The notes beneath the pieces are model-generated. The model was not told the DNA's origin and did not search any database. It saw only the letters and a list, made by a program, of their open reading frames with translations. A stretch of 7,424 nucleotides of DNA from NCBI GenBank assembly GCA_016200155.1, contig JACQFG010000334.1:1-7424 (forward strand). Direction: 5' to 3'. Position numbers and translations under genes: made by a program. Below are positions 1 to 6,152 of this stretch, piece after piece (positions within the stretch are counted from its first letter, which is position 1; every line of letters starts with the position of its first letter). This DNA comes from Planctomycetota bacterium. Its GTDB lineage: Bacteria > Planctomycetota > Planctomycetia > Gemmatales > Gemmataceae.

Positions 1-791
1 AGATCGTCACCAACGGCGTCTGGTATCAAGACGAACGTCAGCTGCAAAACGTCTTGACCGATTTACGCGACGCCGGCTTCACGGGCAAGCTTGGTCTCGG
101 CGTCGACAAGTTCCACGGCATCCGCACGACTGACCTCGTCGCCTTTTGCAAGACCGCACGCAAGATCTTCGAGCGGGACAACATCCTGTCGCTGGCGTAT
201 GCGAGCCGCGATCCGCACATCGGGCTGGAGCCGGTCCACATGCTGGCGCGCGAACTCGACGCTGTCGTCGAGTGGTCCGATTTGCTTCATCGGTATCTTC
301 TCGTATCTCCCGATCTGACGATGACGCTGAACTGGAACCACCTCGCCCCGGTTGAACGGGCCGAAAAGCTCGGCGCCGACTGGGACGGCTCATGGTTTCA
401 AGAGGACTACTGCGAAGGCCCCGGCCAGGCGCTCATCGTCAACCCGCGCGGCGACGTCAAACCCTGCTGCGGCTTCGCCTCCGACCTCGATCAGCTCACC
501 ATTGGCAACATCTATACGGATAACGTCAAGCAGATCATCCAGCAGGGCCGCGACCATCCCTACGTCGGCAAGGTCTTCCGCGCAGGCCTGACCGCGATCC
601 GCGCCGAGATCCTCGCGCGCGATCCCGACGCCCTGCCGGGGGCAACCTCGAACCATTGCTTCTTCTGCTGGTATGTGCTGACGCGCGGCCTTGCCGAGAA
701 TGTCGGCGGAGGAGGAGGGCAGGTCGGCAAATGGACTGGAACGCGGCCCAACTTCGAAGGCGAGTTGTTGCAGATCGGACGGTTGCGATAA
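1..791 (+). CDS. Radical SAM/SPASM domain protein, 3' part (N-terminus outside window)
   Basis: The reading frame is open from base 3 with no start codon that fits a domain boundary, so the gene begins left of the window; the TTG at 54 is internal. The first residues (ITNG-like 'IVTNGVW', then an alternation of strands and helices) fit the last third of a radical SAM barrel. A SPASM-type C-terminal domain follows: a Cys at 411-413, then 'NPRGDVKPCCGF' with paired Cys at 465-470, the motif 'GNIY', and a final C-x2-C at 657-668. In the family these cysteines hold auxiliary iron-sulfur clusters; the CxxxCxxC that binds the SAM cluster would be upstream and is not visible. Such enzymes carry out radical chemistry on peptides or small molecules in the cytoplasm. 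The substrate cannot be told from this fragment. A short Gly-rich stretch (GGGGG) lies near the C-terminus. The gene ends with TAA at 789-791. Family call fairly sure, function unknown. Confidence 0.82.
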   Translation, partial: IVTNGVWYQDERQLQNVLTDLRDAGFTGKLGLGVDKFHGIRTTDLVAFCKTARKIFERDNILSLAYASRDPHIGLEPVHMLARELDAVVEWSDLLHRYLLVSPDLTMTLNWNHLAPVERAEKLGADWDGSWFQEDYCEGPGQALIVNPRGDVKPCCGFASDLDQLTIGNIYTDNVKQIIQQGRDHPYVGKVFRAGLTAIRAEILARDPDALPGATSNHCFFCWYVLTRGLAENVGGGGGQVGKWTGTRPNFEGELLQIGRLR

Positions 792-799
792 TTACAAAA

Positions 800-899
800 G
801 GCAGAAAAATCTTGGGTGAAAAATCAGAATGGCGTGGATCTGCTAACTTTGCATTCTCATAACTTTGCATTCTCATTTTTTACCCCCCATTTTTCTGCC
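800..899. repeat. Imperfect inverted repeat in the gap before uup
   Basis: Arms 800-831 and 868-899 are reverse complements at 27 of 32 positions; the outermost 11 bp (ggcagaaaaat / atttttctgcc) are exact. The loop is 832-867. The right arm also carries a run of six C and a run of six T. The structure is AT-rich and lacks the GC stem plus U-tract of a classical terminator, so I read it as a member of a dispersed intergenic repeat family rather than a terminator, though a role in ending the radical SAM transcript is possible. Confidence 0.7.
845..876. repeat. Exact 16-bp tandem duplication
   Basis: The 16-mer aactttgcattctcat occurs twice back to back, at 845-860 and 861-876, with no mismatch. 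The second copy overlaps the right arm of the larger inverted repeat, and the first has no counterpart in the left arm, which suggests slippage or unit duplication inside a repeat element. Confidence 0.9.
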
Positions 900-920
900 A
901 TGCGCATTGATTCGTAGAGA

Positions 921-2741
921 ATGAGCATGACCTTACTCCTAAGCGTCCAGAACCTCGCCAAGCGCTTCGGGCCGCGACCGTTGTTCACCGACCTGTCGCT
1001 CGATCTGCGCGCCGGCGAACGTCTCGGCCTCATCGGGCCCAACGGCTCGGGCAAATCGACGCTGCTCAAACTGCTGGCAGGCCGCGACGAGCCCGACGCC
1101 GGCACGCGCTCGCTACGGCGCGGCACCCGCGTCGGCTACCTTGCGCAAGACGACACGTTCCCCGCCGGCCTGACCGCGCGTGAGGTGCTGCTCGCCGCCC
1201 TCGCCGACGAACCGATCGAGGACTACGAACGCGAAACTCTCGCCGCGATCACGCTAACGCAGGTCGGCTTCACCGATCCCGATCAACGCGCCGACGTCCT
1301 CTCCGGCGGCTGGCGCAAGCGTCTGTCGCTCGCAAGGGAGTTGGTTCGCAATCCTGACCTGCTGCTGCTCGATGAACCGACCAACCATCTCGACCTGCCC
1401 GGCATCGTCTGGCTCGAACGTCTGCTTCGCGCGGCGCCGTTCGGCTACCTCGTCGCCACGCATGATCGCGCCTTCCTGCGCGCCGTCGCCGATGAAGTGA
1501 TCGAGGTGAGCCGAGTGTATCCGGGCGGTTCCTTTCGCGCTCCGGGCAACTACGATGATTTCGCGGAGCGGCGCGAGGCGTTTCTCGAAGCGCAGGCCAA
1601 GCAGCAGGAATCGGTCGCCAACCAGGTGCGCCGCGAGACCGAATGGCTGGGCCGTAAGGCCGCCGCACGCACGCGCAAGGCCGGCTCGCGCATCGACGAC
1701 GCCATGCAGCGCCGCGAAGAGCTGGCGGAGCTCCAGTATCGCAACGCCTCCACGGGCGCCGCCGGCATCGACTTCATCGCCACCGGCCGGCAGACGCGCA
1801 AGCTCCTCACCGTCGCCGGCATCGCCAAGGGATTCCCCGATCGGCCTCTGTTCAGCGGCATCGACTTGATGCTCACCCCCGGCACGAAGCTCGGCCTGCT
1901 CGGCCCCAACGGCAGCGGCAAGAGCATCCTCCTGCGCGTCCTCGCCGGCGAAGTCAGCCCCGACGCCGGCGCCGTCACGCGCGCCGAGGGCCTGCGCGTC
2001 GTCATGTTCGAACAGGGCCGGGCGTCGCTCGATCCCGCCCTGACGCTCCAGCGCGCCCTCTGCCCCAACGGCGACACCGTCATGTTCGGCGATCGCCCCT
2101 GGCACGTCGCCGCCTGGGCCAAGAAGTTCCTCTTCCCGCCCGAGCATCTCGACGTGCTCGTCGGCCAGCTCTCCGGCGGCGAGCAGGCCCGCGTCCGCAT
2201 CGCCCAGTTGATGCTCCAGCCCGCCGACCTGCTCCTGCTCGATGAGCCGACCAACGACCTGGACATCCCGGCCCTGGAGGTCCTCGAAGACAACCTCGCC
2301 GACTTCGCCGGCGCCATCGTCCTGGTCAGCCACGATCGCACGCTGATGGACCGCCTATGCACCGAAGTCGTCGGCCTCGACGGCCGCGGCGGCTCGGCAT
2401 TGTACGGCAGCGTCGATCAATGGCTCAATGCCTATGAAGCTGGCGCCAAGCAGCATGCAGCAGCCAGTCAGCCGGCAAAGCCCGACGCGGTCGCGCCGAA
2501 GCCGGCCGCCGCCAAGCCACGGAAGCTGAGTTACAAGGACCAGCAAGAGTGGGACCAGATGGAGTCCGCGATCCTCGCCGCCGAGCAAGCCGTCGCCGAG
2601 CAAGAGGCTGCCGTCGAACGCGCCGCCAGCGCGGGCCACATCGTGCTGACGGACGCCTGCAAGGCTCTCGAGGAGGCCCACCATGCCGTCGAGCGGCTGT
2701 ACGCGCGCTGGGAGGAACTGGAGAGCAAACGCGGGACATAA
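921..2741 (+). CDS. uup: ABC-F family ATP-binding protein, Uup type
   Basis: Soluble protein with two ABC ATPase domains and no membrane segment, 606 residues. Domain 1: Walker A GPNGSGKST (39-47), signature LSGGW (127-131), Walker B with DEPTNHLD from Asp151, switch His181. A charged helical linker spans about 213-290; in ABC-F proteins this part reaches the ribosomal P-site tRNA. Domain 2: Walker A GPNGSGKSI (328-336), LSGGE (417-421), DEPTNDLD from Asp441, His471. After an Ala/Pro/Lys-rich tether (about 512-535) comes 'KLSYKDQQEWDQME' and a coiled coil to the end, the C-terminal domain typical of Uup, which binds nucleic acid. LSGGW in domain 1 is also Uup-like. In the family, Uup is linked to ribosome function and to transposon excision or branched DNA stability. 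Coordinates give the longest form; a GAG at 917-919 lies 7 nt before the second ATG at 927, which may be the real start. Odd point: Ile instead of Thr after GKS in the second Walker A. Confidence 0.93.
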   Translation: MSMTLLLSVQNLAKRFGPRPLFTDLSLDLRAGERLGLIGPNGSGKSTLLKLLAGRDEPDAGTRSLRRGTRVGYLAQDDTFPAGLTAREVLLAALADEPIEDYERETLAAITLTQVGFTDPDQRADVLSGGWRKRLSLARELVRNPDLLLLDEPTNHLDLPGIVWLERLLRAAPFGYLVATHDRAFLRAVADEVIEVSRVYPGGSFRAPGNYDDFAERREAFLEAQAKQQESVANQVRRETEWLGRKAAARTRKAGSRIDDAMQRREELAELQYRNASTGAAGIDFIATGRQTRKLLTVAGIAKGFPDRPLFSGIDLMLTPGTKLGLLGPNGSGKSILLRVLAGEVSPDAGAVTRAEGLRVVMFEQGRASLDPALTLQRALCPNGDTVMFGDRPWHVAAWAKKFLFPPEHLDVLVGQLSGGEQARVRIAQLMLQPADLLLLDEPTNDLDIPALEVLEDNLADFAGAIVLVSHDRTLMDRLCTEVVGLDGRGGSALYGSVDQWLNAYEAGAKQHAAASQPAKPDAVAPKPAAAKPRKLSYKDQQEWDQMESAILAAEQAVAEQEAAVERAASAGHIVLTDACKALEEAHHAVERLYARWEELESKRGT

Positions 2742-2745
2742 AGAG

Positions 2746-2817
2746 CTCACGCAAAGGCGCGAAGGCGCAAAGCGGTCAGCCCACGATTCCCTTCGCGGCT
2801 TTGCGCCATTGCGTGAG
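2746..2817. terminator. 72-bp fold-back after uup, possible terminator or REP-like repeat
   Basis: Starting 5 nt after the uup stop, the outer arms ctcacgcaa (2746-2754) and ttgcgtgag (2809-2817) pair exactly, as do the inner arms ggcgcaaagc (2764-2773) and gctttgcgcc (2798-2807). The left side has an extra 9 nt (aggcgcgaa), itself a near repeat of the inner arm. A short T-run (2819-2822) follows. The position suits a transcript end, but the 'acgcaaaggcgcaaag' text also resembles a widely dispersed intergenic repeat. The pairing is certain; the role is inferred. Confidence 0.55.
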
Positions 2818-2873
2818 ATTTTGATTGCTGGAATCGCAATGAGAGTGGTAAGCTGAAGGTGAAGGGAGCCAAT

Positions 2874-3161
2874 ATGTCTACCGCAATCGAAACCAATGGC
2901 ATGCCCGACTTGGCGGCCGAGTGCAAGAAGTGGGAGAAACAGTGCGCCGAACTGGTCGAGGAACGCGACAATCTGCGCGCGGAACTCGGAAAAGTGAGAT
3001 CCGAGCGCGATCAATATCTTAAGTCGCTATACTTTTACATCCGCAAGGAAGCGCCGCCTCTGACCTTCACCAAGGAAGAGGTCTTCGCGCATCTTGACGA
3101 TAAACCGACGTTTCAGGAATTGATTGACGAGCTGTGCGGCACGGATACTCAGGAGAAATGA
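2874..3161 (+). CDS. Small coiled-coil protein of unknown function (95 aa)
   Basis: I do not recognise a named family. I chose the ATG at 2874 because AAGGGAG (2862-2868) lies 5 nt upstream; a GTG in frame at 2859 would put the start inside that binding site. Residues about 16-56 are rich in Lys, Glu, Arg and Leu with heptad-like spacing (KKWEKQCAELVEERDNL and onward), a likely coiled coil. The C-terminal third is different: 'PPLTFTKEEVFAHLDD' then 'TFQELIDELCG', which looks like a small helical domain. No signal peptide or membrane segment, so probably cytoplasmic. The stop at 3159-3161 is only 2 nt before the next start, so the two genes are almost certainly co-transcribed and translationally coupled. 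An antitoxin-like or adaptor role for the next gene product is conceivable, but only the arrangement supports it. Confidence 0.75.
   Translation: MSTAIETNGMPDLAAECKKWEKQCAELVEERDNLRAELGKVRSERDQYLKSLYFYIRKEAPPLTFTKEEVFAHLDDKPTFQELIDELCGTDTQEK
3151..3155 (+). promoter_or_regulatory. Ribosome binding site that sets the start at 3164
   Basis: AGGAG lies inside the last codons of the coiled-coil gene. It is 8 nt before the ATG at 3164 and only 2 nt before the ATG at 3158, so 3164 is the likely start. This argues against the far upstream GTG at 3134. Confidence 0.65.
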
Positions 3162-3163
3162 AC

Positions 3164-3465
3164 ATGAAGTTCAAGATCTCCAAGTTTCCGCCCCTGGAAG
3201 AGCAACTGCGTGCCTTGGCGCGGCGGGCCGCTGCACTCGGAATCTCGCAGTCGTTCTCCGAAGCGATCAAACGCATCAATAAGCGTTTGCAACACGATCC
3301 GCTCGGATGGGCGATCCGGATTTCAATCTCAGACTCCCTGGCGCCGTCGTGTTTCATGGAATCGAGGAACCGCTGTTCGTGCGATTCGCAGTGTATGAGG
3401 CCGAGGGCGTCGTGTGCATTTTCGGCATCGAGCCGATGCCCGACTCTCCGCTCGCTGGACCCTGA
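3164..3465 (+). pseudogene. Frameshifted small gene, possibly RelE/ParE-fold (restored length 100 aa)
   Basis: The first 49 codons from ATG 3164 (MKFKISKFPPLEEQL to DPLGW) read well, then the frame turns into Cys/Ser/Arg-rich nonsense. Stepping back one base at 3310 gives a sensible continuation, 'GDPDFNLRLPGAVVFHGIEE', then 'LFVRFAVYEAEGVVCIFGIE', ending at TGA 3463-3465. The junction is a GGG at 3309-3311; one more G would give W-G-D-P in frame, so a one-base loss in a G run (or a sequencing error) is the simplest cause. The order strand, two helices ending in '...LQHDPLGWGDP', then three strands ending 'VVCIFGIEPMP' resembles RelE/ParE toxins; this is inference from pattern only and catalytic residues cannot be assigned. 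It follows the coiled-coil gene by 2 nt and precedes the HEAT gene by 19 nt. Confidence 0.7.
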
Positions 3466-3470
3466 ACTCG

Positions 3471-3476
3471 AAAGGG
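3471..3476 (+). promoter_or_regulatory. Ribosome binding site for the HEAT gene
   Basis: AAAGGG is 8 nt before ATG 3485. Together with the hydrophobic anchor that begins a few codons later, it places the true start of the HEAT protein at 3485 rather than in the upstream open frame. Confidence 0.5.
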
Positions 3477-3484
3477 CCGCCGCC

Positions 3485-4396
3485 ATGTCCCTTCGCCGCT
3501 TCCTCTCACGCCGCTGGCTCTTCGGCTTGCTCGCCGGCGCCGTGGTGCTCTTTGGCCTGGCGATGCTGCACCCGTATCCGCGGCAATCGCTGTTCGGGCC
3601 GAAGATCGACGGGGTTCCTTGGTGCGTGTGGGAGAACGAAATCCGGGTCAGCGCCTTGCAAGGCCGCGCGCGGCCTTGGTTTTACATGATGCTCGAAAAA
3701 ATCGGATTGCTGGACACTTCATCGATCAAGACAAGCGAGATTCGGCCGCAACTCCTGCCGATTTATCTCCATCTTACCGAGGACTCCGATCCGGAAGTTC
3801 GTCGATATGTGTTATCAAGGTTGGAACGGCGGAACCTGCGGGAGGAGCTATGGCGTTGGTCACCGGACGATGAGAAAATGATTCTGCCGATTATCCGTCA
3901 ACGTCTGGACGACGACGATCCGATATGCCGGCTGCTTGCGGCGGAATATTTGTGGAACGCAACGAACGATCGAGCAATGATCAAGGTGCCGTTGGGGCTG
4001 CTGGGGCATCCCGATCCGTTGGTTCACCGCGCTGCATGCATAATATTGTGTTACCTCGCGCCGGCGGATCCGGAAGCGGCGTTCTCCCCGGTGACGGCAT
4101 TATGCTGGGACAACGCAATGAAAAAGGATGTTCGCCTCACTGCGGTTCAATCACTGCGTCATTTCGGCAATGCCGGCATTCCGACGATCCGAAAAGCCCT
4201 GAAGGATCCGGACCGTGACATCTCTTTGGCGGCGTTGTACGCTTCAGCAGAGATAGGCTCAGGCGCGAAGGAGTTGGTGCCGACGATATTCGTCATGCAA
4301 GAAAATGGCGACCGGATCATCCGATACCGAGCGGCGATTACGCTCAACAAGATCGACGCCAAGAAGTTTCCGGAACCTCCGCGGCTCGATCCGTAA
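3485..4396 (+). CDS. Membrane-anchored HEAT-repeat protein (303 aa)
   Basis: The N-terminus is MSLRRFLSRR followed by a hydrophobic stretch at about 11-29, a typical positive-inside signal anchor, so most of the protein should lie outside the cytoplasm. After a short 'GPKIDGVPWCVWENEIR' segment come helix pairs with HEAT character: 'EDSDPEVRRYVLSRLE' (about 99-114), 'DDDDPICRLLAAEYLWNA' (142-159), 'GHPDPLVHRAACIILCYLA' (174-192), 'KDVRLTAVQSLRHFG' (214-228), 'KDPDRDISLAALYASAEIG' (240-258) and a last one at about 275-291. The D-P/D-x-x-[VI]-R pattern before each second helix is the diagnostic feature. Such repeats bind proteins; no enzymatic motif is visible and no partner can be named. The open frame extends upstream to 3134 only because it runs through the broken small gene in the wrong frame. 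Base composition is lower in GC than uup. Confidence 0.85.
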   Translation: MSLRRFLSRRWLFGLLAGAVVLFGLAMLHPYPRQSLFGPKIDGVPWCVWENEIRVSALQGRARPWFYMMLEKIGLLDTSSIKTSEIRPQLLPIYLHLTEDSDPEVRRYVLSRLERRNLREELWRWSPDDEKMILPIIRQRLDDDDPICRLLAAEYLWNATNDRAMIKVPLGLLGHPDPLVHRAACIILCYLAPADPEAAFSPVTALCWDNAMKKDVRLTAVQSLRHFGNAGIPTIRKALKDPDRDISLAALYASAEIGSGAKELVPTIFVMQENGDRIIRYRAAITLNKIDAKKFPEPPRLDP

Positions 4397-4445
4397 TTCG
4401 GCGGGGCCACGCTGAATAGGTATTGACGCCGCGCAATTCCCCGGC

Positions 4446-4670
4446 GCTCGTTCCCAGGCTCTGCCTGGGAACGCACTACCGCGAGGCTCCTGCCTCGCTG
4501 CACCAACCCTCGCTCGTGCGCGCCGGTGGGCGTCAAGAAAGCATCGCGGCGTCGGCGAAGAATCTCACACCTGCACGGGCAATCAGACGCGAGGCAGAGC
4601 CTCGTGACCGTGCGTTCCCAGACAGAGCCTGGGAACGAGGGGGGATGCGCCATCATTCTACGCTGCCGCC
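4446..4670. repeat. MITE-like fold-back element, copy 1
   Basis: A 193-bp core (4447-4639) has terminal inverted repeats: 4447-4476 and 4610-4639 match at 29 of 30 positions. Each terminus is itself a hairpin (stem cgttcccaggc, loop tct, at 4449-4473), and a second hairpin built on gcgaggc...gcctcgc lies just inside each end, so four small stems nest within one long fold. A second copy lies at 6153-6376 in the same orientation, differing at only 8 core positions; similarity continues past the right terminus to 4670. No transposase is encoded, and the open frames through it are translation artefacts. It fills most of the 380-bp gap between the HEAT gene and the protease gene. Confidence 0.88.
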
Positions 4671-4694
4671 GGCCGAGCCAACTTGATTTTCTTC

Positions 4695-4723
4695 TTGCAT
4701 GAAGCGTCCGTTGCGTGTACGAT
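4695..4723 (+). promoter_or_regulatory. Possible promoter of the protease gene
   Basis: TTGCAT (4695-4700) and TACGAT (4718-4723) are 17 bp apart, a sigma-70-like layout with three and four matches to consensus. It lies between the MITE copy and the TTG start, leaving a leader of about 45 nt. Weak evidence. Confidence 0.28.
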
Positions 4724-4776
4724 TCTTTTCCTATCAACTCCTTTGACCAGCCTCTCCACTTGACCGGAGACCGACC

Positions 4777-5850
4777 TTGAGCAAAAGCAAGAGCAGGCAA
4801 GCCGCCAAGGAAACACGCAAGCAATTTGAGACTGGCGTGTCGTCGCTGTACGAAAAAATGCAGGACGGAAACGAATACAGCAGCATCCTTTCTGCCACCC
4901 TCAAACCCAATGTTAATCTGTTGGACGATCTTGTCGTCGGATTGAAAGAAATCGCAAGGGTGCGCGGTCGCACATGCATTGCGTATGTCGGAAATGTCGT
5001 AAAGCAGGTCGGAGAATCTGGCATAGATTCCACCGATGATTTGCCTTTTGCGGAAATGGTAGCCAAGGTCGGCGCTGCCGAAAAAAAGGTCGATGTGTTT
5101 CTGGCAACCAACGGAGGTTACGCTCAACAGGTAAGTCGTTTCGTTCATTGCCTGAGATCGCGCTTCGAGGAAGTGGATTTCTTGATCCCGTCTTTCTGCA
5201 TGAGCGCCGGAACTATTTTTGCTCTTTCGGGTGATCGAATATGGATGACGCCGCGAGCGTGTCTGGGCCCGATCGATCCACAAGTTCCCAACAAGGAAGG
5301 GAGGTACGTTCCCTTACAAGCGCTACTCGTCCTTGTGAAGGAATTACAGAAGACGGGCGAAGACGCGATGAAAAAAGGCGGCAACGTTCCATGGTCCGCA
5401 GTGCGAATCATCGATAGTCTCGACAAGAAAGACTTGGCGAGCGCTATTACGGCCACGCAATACTCCACCGAGATGGCCACTGAGTTCCTTAAGAATTTCA
5501 AGCTAGGCAAGTGGACGATCCGCAAAACGAGTCAGCAACCCGTGACGCCAGATTATCGCCACTTGCGGGCTACCGAAATTGCGACGGCGCTTGCCTCTCA
5601 TGATCGTTGGAAAAGTCATGGACATGGAATCTCACGTGATGTATTATGGCAAGAGGTGAATCTCCAGATCGATCATCCTGACGACAAGCTCAATCGTGCA
5701 ATGGTGCGTCTCTGGGCGGTCTTTCATTGGTTTTTTGATAAGACCTCTGCCTTGAAGGTTATGGCTTCGTCGGAAAATTACCGATATTTTCGATACGTCC
5801 AAGCTCAAGAAATCATGCTGACCCCGGCAAAACAAGGATCGGAGGTTTAG
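4777..5850 (+). CDS. ClpP/SppA-fold serine protease, SDH_sah (serine dehydrogenase proteinase) type
   Basis: Protein of 357 residues starting at TTG 4777, supported by GGAG (4766-4769) 7 nt upstream. The core has ClpP/crotonase-fold features: a strand 'VDVFLATNGG' (106-114, oxyanion-like NGG turn), then 'DFLIPSFCMSAGTIFALSGD' (134-153), in which Ser143 in M-S-A-G-T sits at the nucleophile position, and 'GPIDPQV' (164-170). Farther on, 'ASHDRWKSHGHGISRDVL' (273-290) matches the His-rich C-terminal signature I associate with Pfam SDH_sah; His275 and His281 stand out. There is a basic N-terminus (MSKSKSRQAAK) but no signal peptide or membrane helix, so probably cytosolic, unlike SppA. The physiological substrate is unknown; the family name comes from limited biochemistry and should not be read as a proven function. 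It is coupled to the small gene after it and bracketed by repeat copies. It is visibly AT-richer than uup and the mutase gene. Confidence 0.82.
   Translation: MSKSKSRQAAKETRKQFETGVSSLYEKMQDGNEYSSILSATLKPNVNLLDDLVVGLKEIARVRGRTCIAYVGNVVKQVGESGIDSTDDLPFAEMVAKVGAAEKKVDVFLATNGGYAQQVSRFVHCLRSRFEEVDFLIPSFCMSAGTIFALSGDRIWMTPRACLGPIDPQVPNKEGRYVPLQALLVLVKELQKTGEDAMKKGGNVPWSAVRIIDSLDKKDLASAITATQYSTEMATEFLKNFKLGKWTIRKTSQQPVTPDYRHLRATEIATALASHDRWKSHGHGISRDVLWQEVNLQIDHPDDKLNRAMVRLWAVFHWFFDKTSALKVMASSENYRYFRYVQAQEIMLTPAKQGSEV
5841..5845 (+). promoter_or_regulatory. Ribosome binding site inside the protease gene's last codons
   Basis: GGAGG lies 9 nt before ATG 5855 and overlaps codons of the protease C-terminus. 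It is the strongest binding site in the window and supports translation of the short downstream gene. Confidence 0.6.
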
Positions 5851-5854
5851 TCCA

Positions 5855-6094
5855 ATGATCGACCCGGAGATTCTAAGAAAACTTGGCTGGGGAGAGGAAT
5901 TGATCGCCAACCTGCAATCGAGCGTGATTCCGCTTCGAGAGACCGCCAGCAAAATCCCCGAACTGGATAACCCTGGCCATCAGGAAATCCTGGCGAGCGA
6001 TTGTCTACTTTCCGACGCAATTGATGACGAAGGACCAGCCGCCGGAAACGCATGCTTCCCCGGCAAAGCGTTGGGTATCCGGACACGTCGGTAA
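5855..6094 (+). CDS. Small protein of unknown function coupled to the protease (79 aa)
   Basis: The ATG at 5855 is 4 nt after the protease stop (TAG 5848-5850) and has a strong GGAGG upstream, so it is probably translated as the second gene of a two-gene operon. I do not recognise the family. The first 45 residues (MIDPEILRKLGWGEELIANL and onward) look like an acidic, helical, soluble domain. The last third is Gly/Ala/Arg-rich ('GPAAGNACFPGKALGIRTRR') and less protein-like, so the natural C-terminus may have been altered; the second MITE copy begins about 58 bp after the stop. A role as partner, inhibitor or substrate adaptor of the protease is suggested only by the coupling. Confidence 0.6.
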   Translation: MIDPEILRKLGWGEELIANLQSSVIPLRETASKIPELDNPGHQEILASDCLLSDAIDDEGPAAGNACFPGKALGIRTRR

Positions 6095-6152
6095 ACCTGC
6101 CCGCTCACGCCCGACTTGCATTTTAAGCGAATAACCTCACGCAAATCCCGCT

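Noticed and set aside
1254..2333. Long minus-strand open frame (359 codons) opposite uup
   Set aside because: Low-complexity Gly/Ala/Glu-rich translation that mirrors the codon bias of uup; a typical antisense shadow in GC-rich DNA.
2355..3014. Minus-strand open frame (219 codons) across the uup end and the fold-back
   Set aside because: Runs through the 2746-2817 repeat and over two supported + strand genes; no binding site or recognisable domain.
3302..3315. Programmed -1 frameshift in the small gene
   Set aside because: There is no X-XXY-YYZ slippery heptamer and no obvious downstream structure; a lost G in a G run is simpler.
3134..4396. A single 420-residue protein starting at GTG 3134
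   Set aside because: It overlaps the coiled-coil gene, passes through about 55 wrong-frame codons rich in Cys, Ser and Arg, and only then reaches the HEAT protein, which has its own ATG (3485), binding site and signal anchor.
4423..4686. Plus-strand open frame inside MITE copy 1
   Set aside because: The translation (LVPRLCLGTH-like) is what the repeat gives whenever it is open; no binding site and no conserved protein logic.
4159..5283. Minus-strand open frame (374 codons) across MITE copy 1 and the protease start
   Set aside because: Its middle is the translated repeat and the rest is antisense to the HEAT and protease genes.
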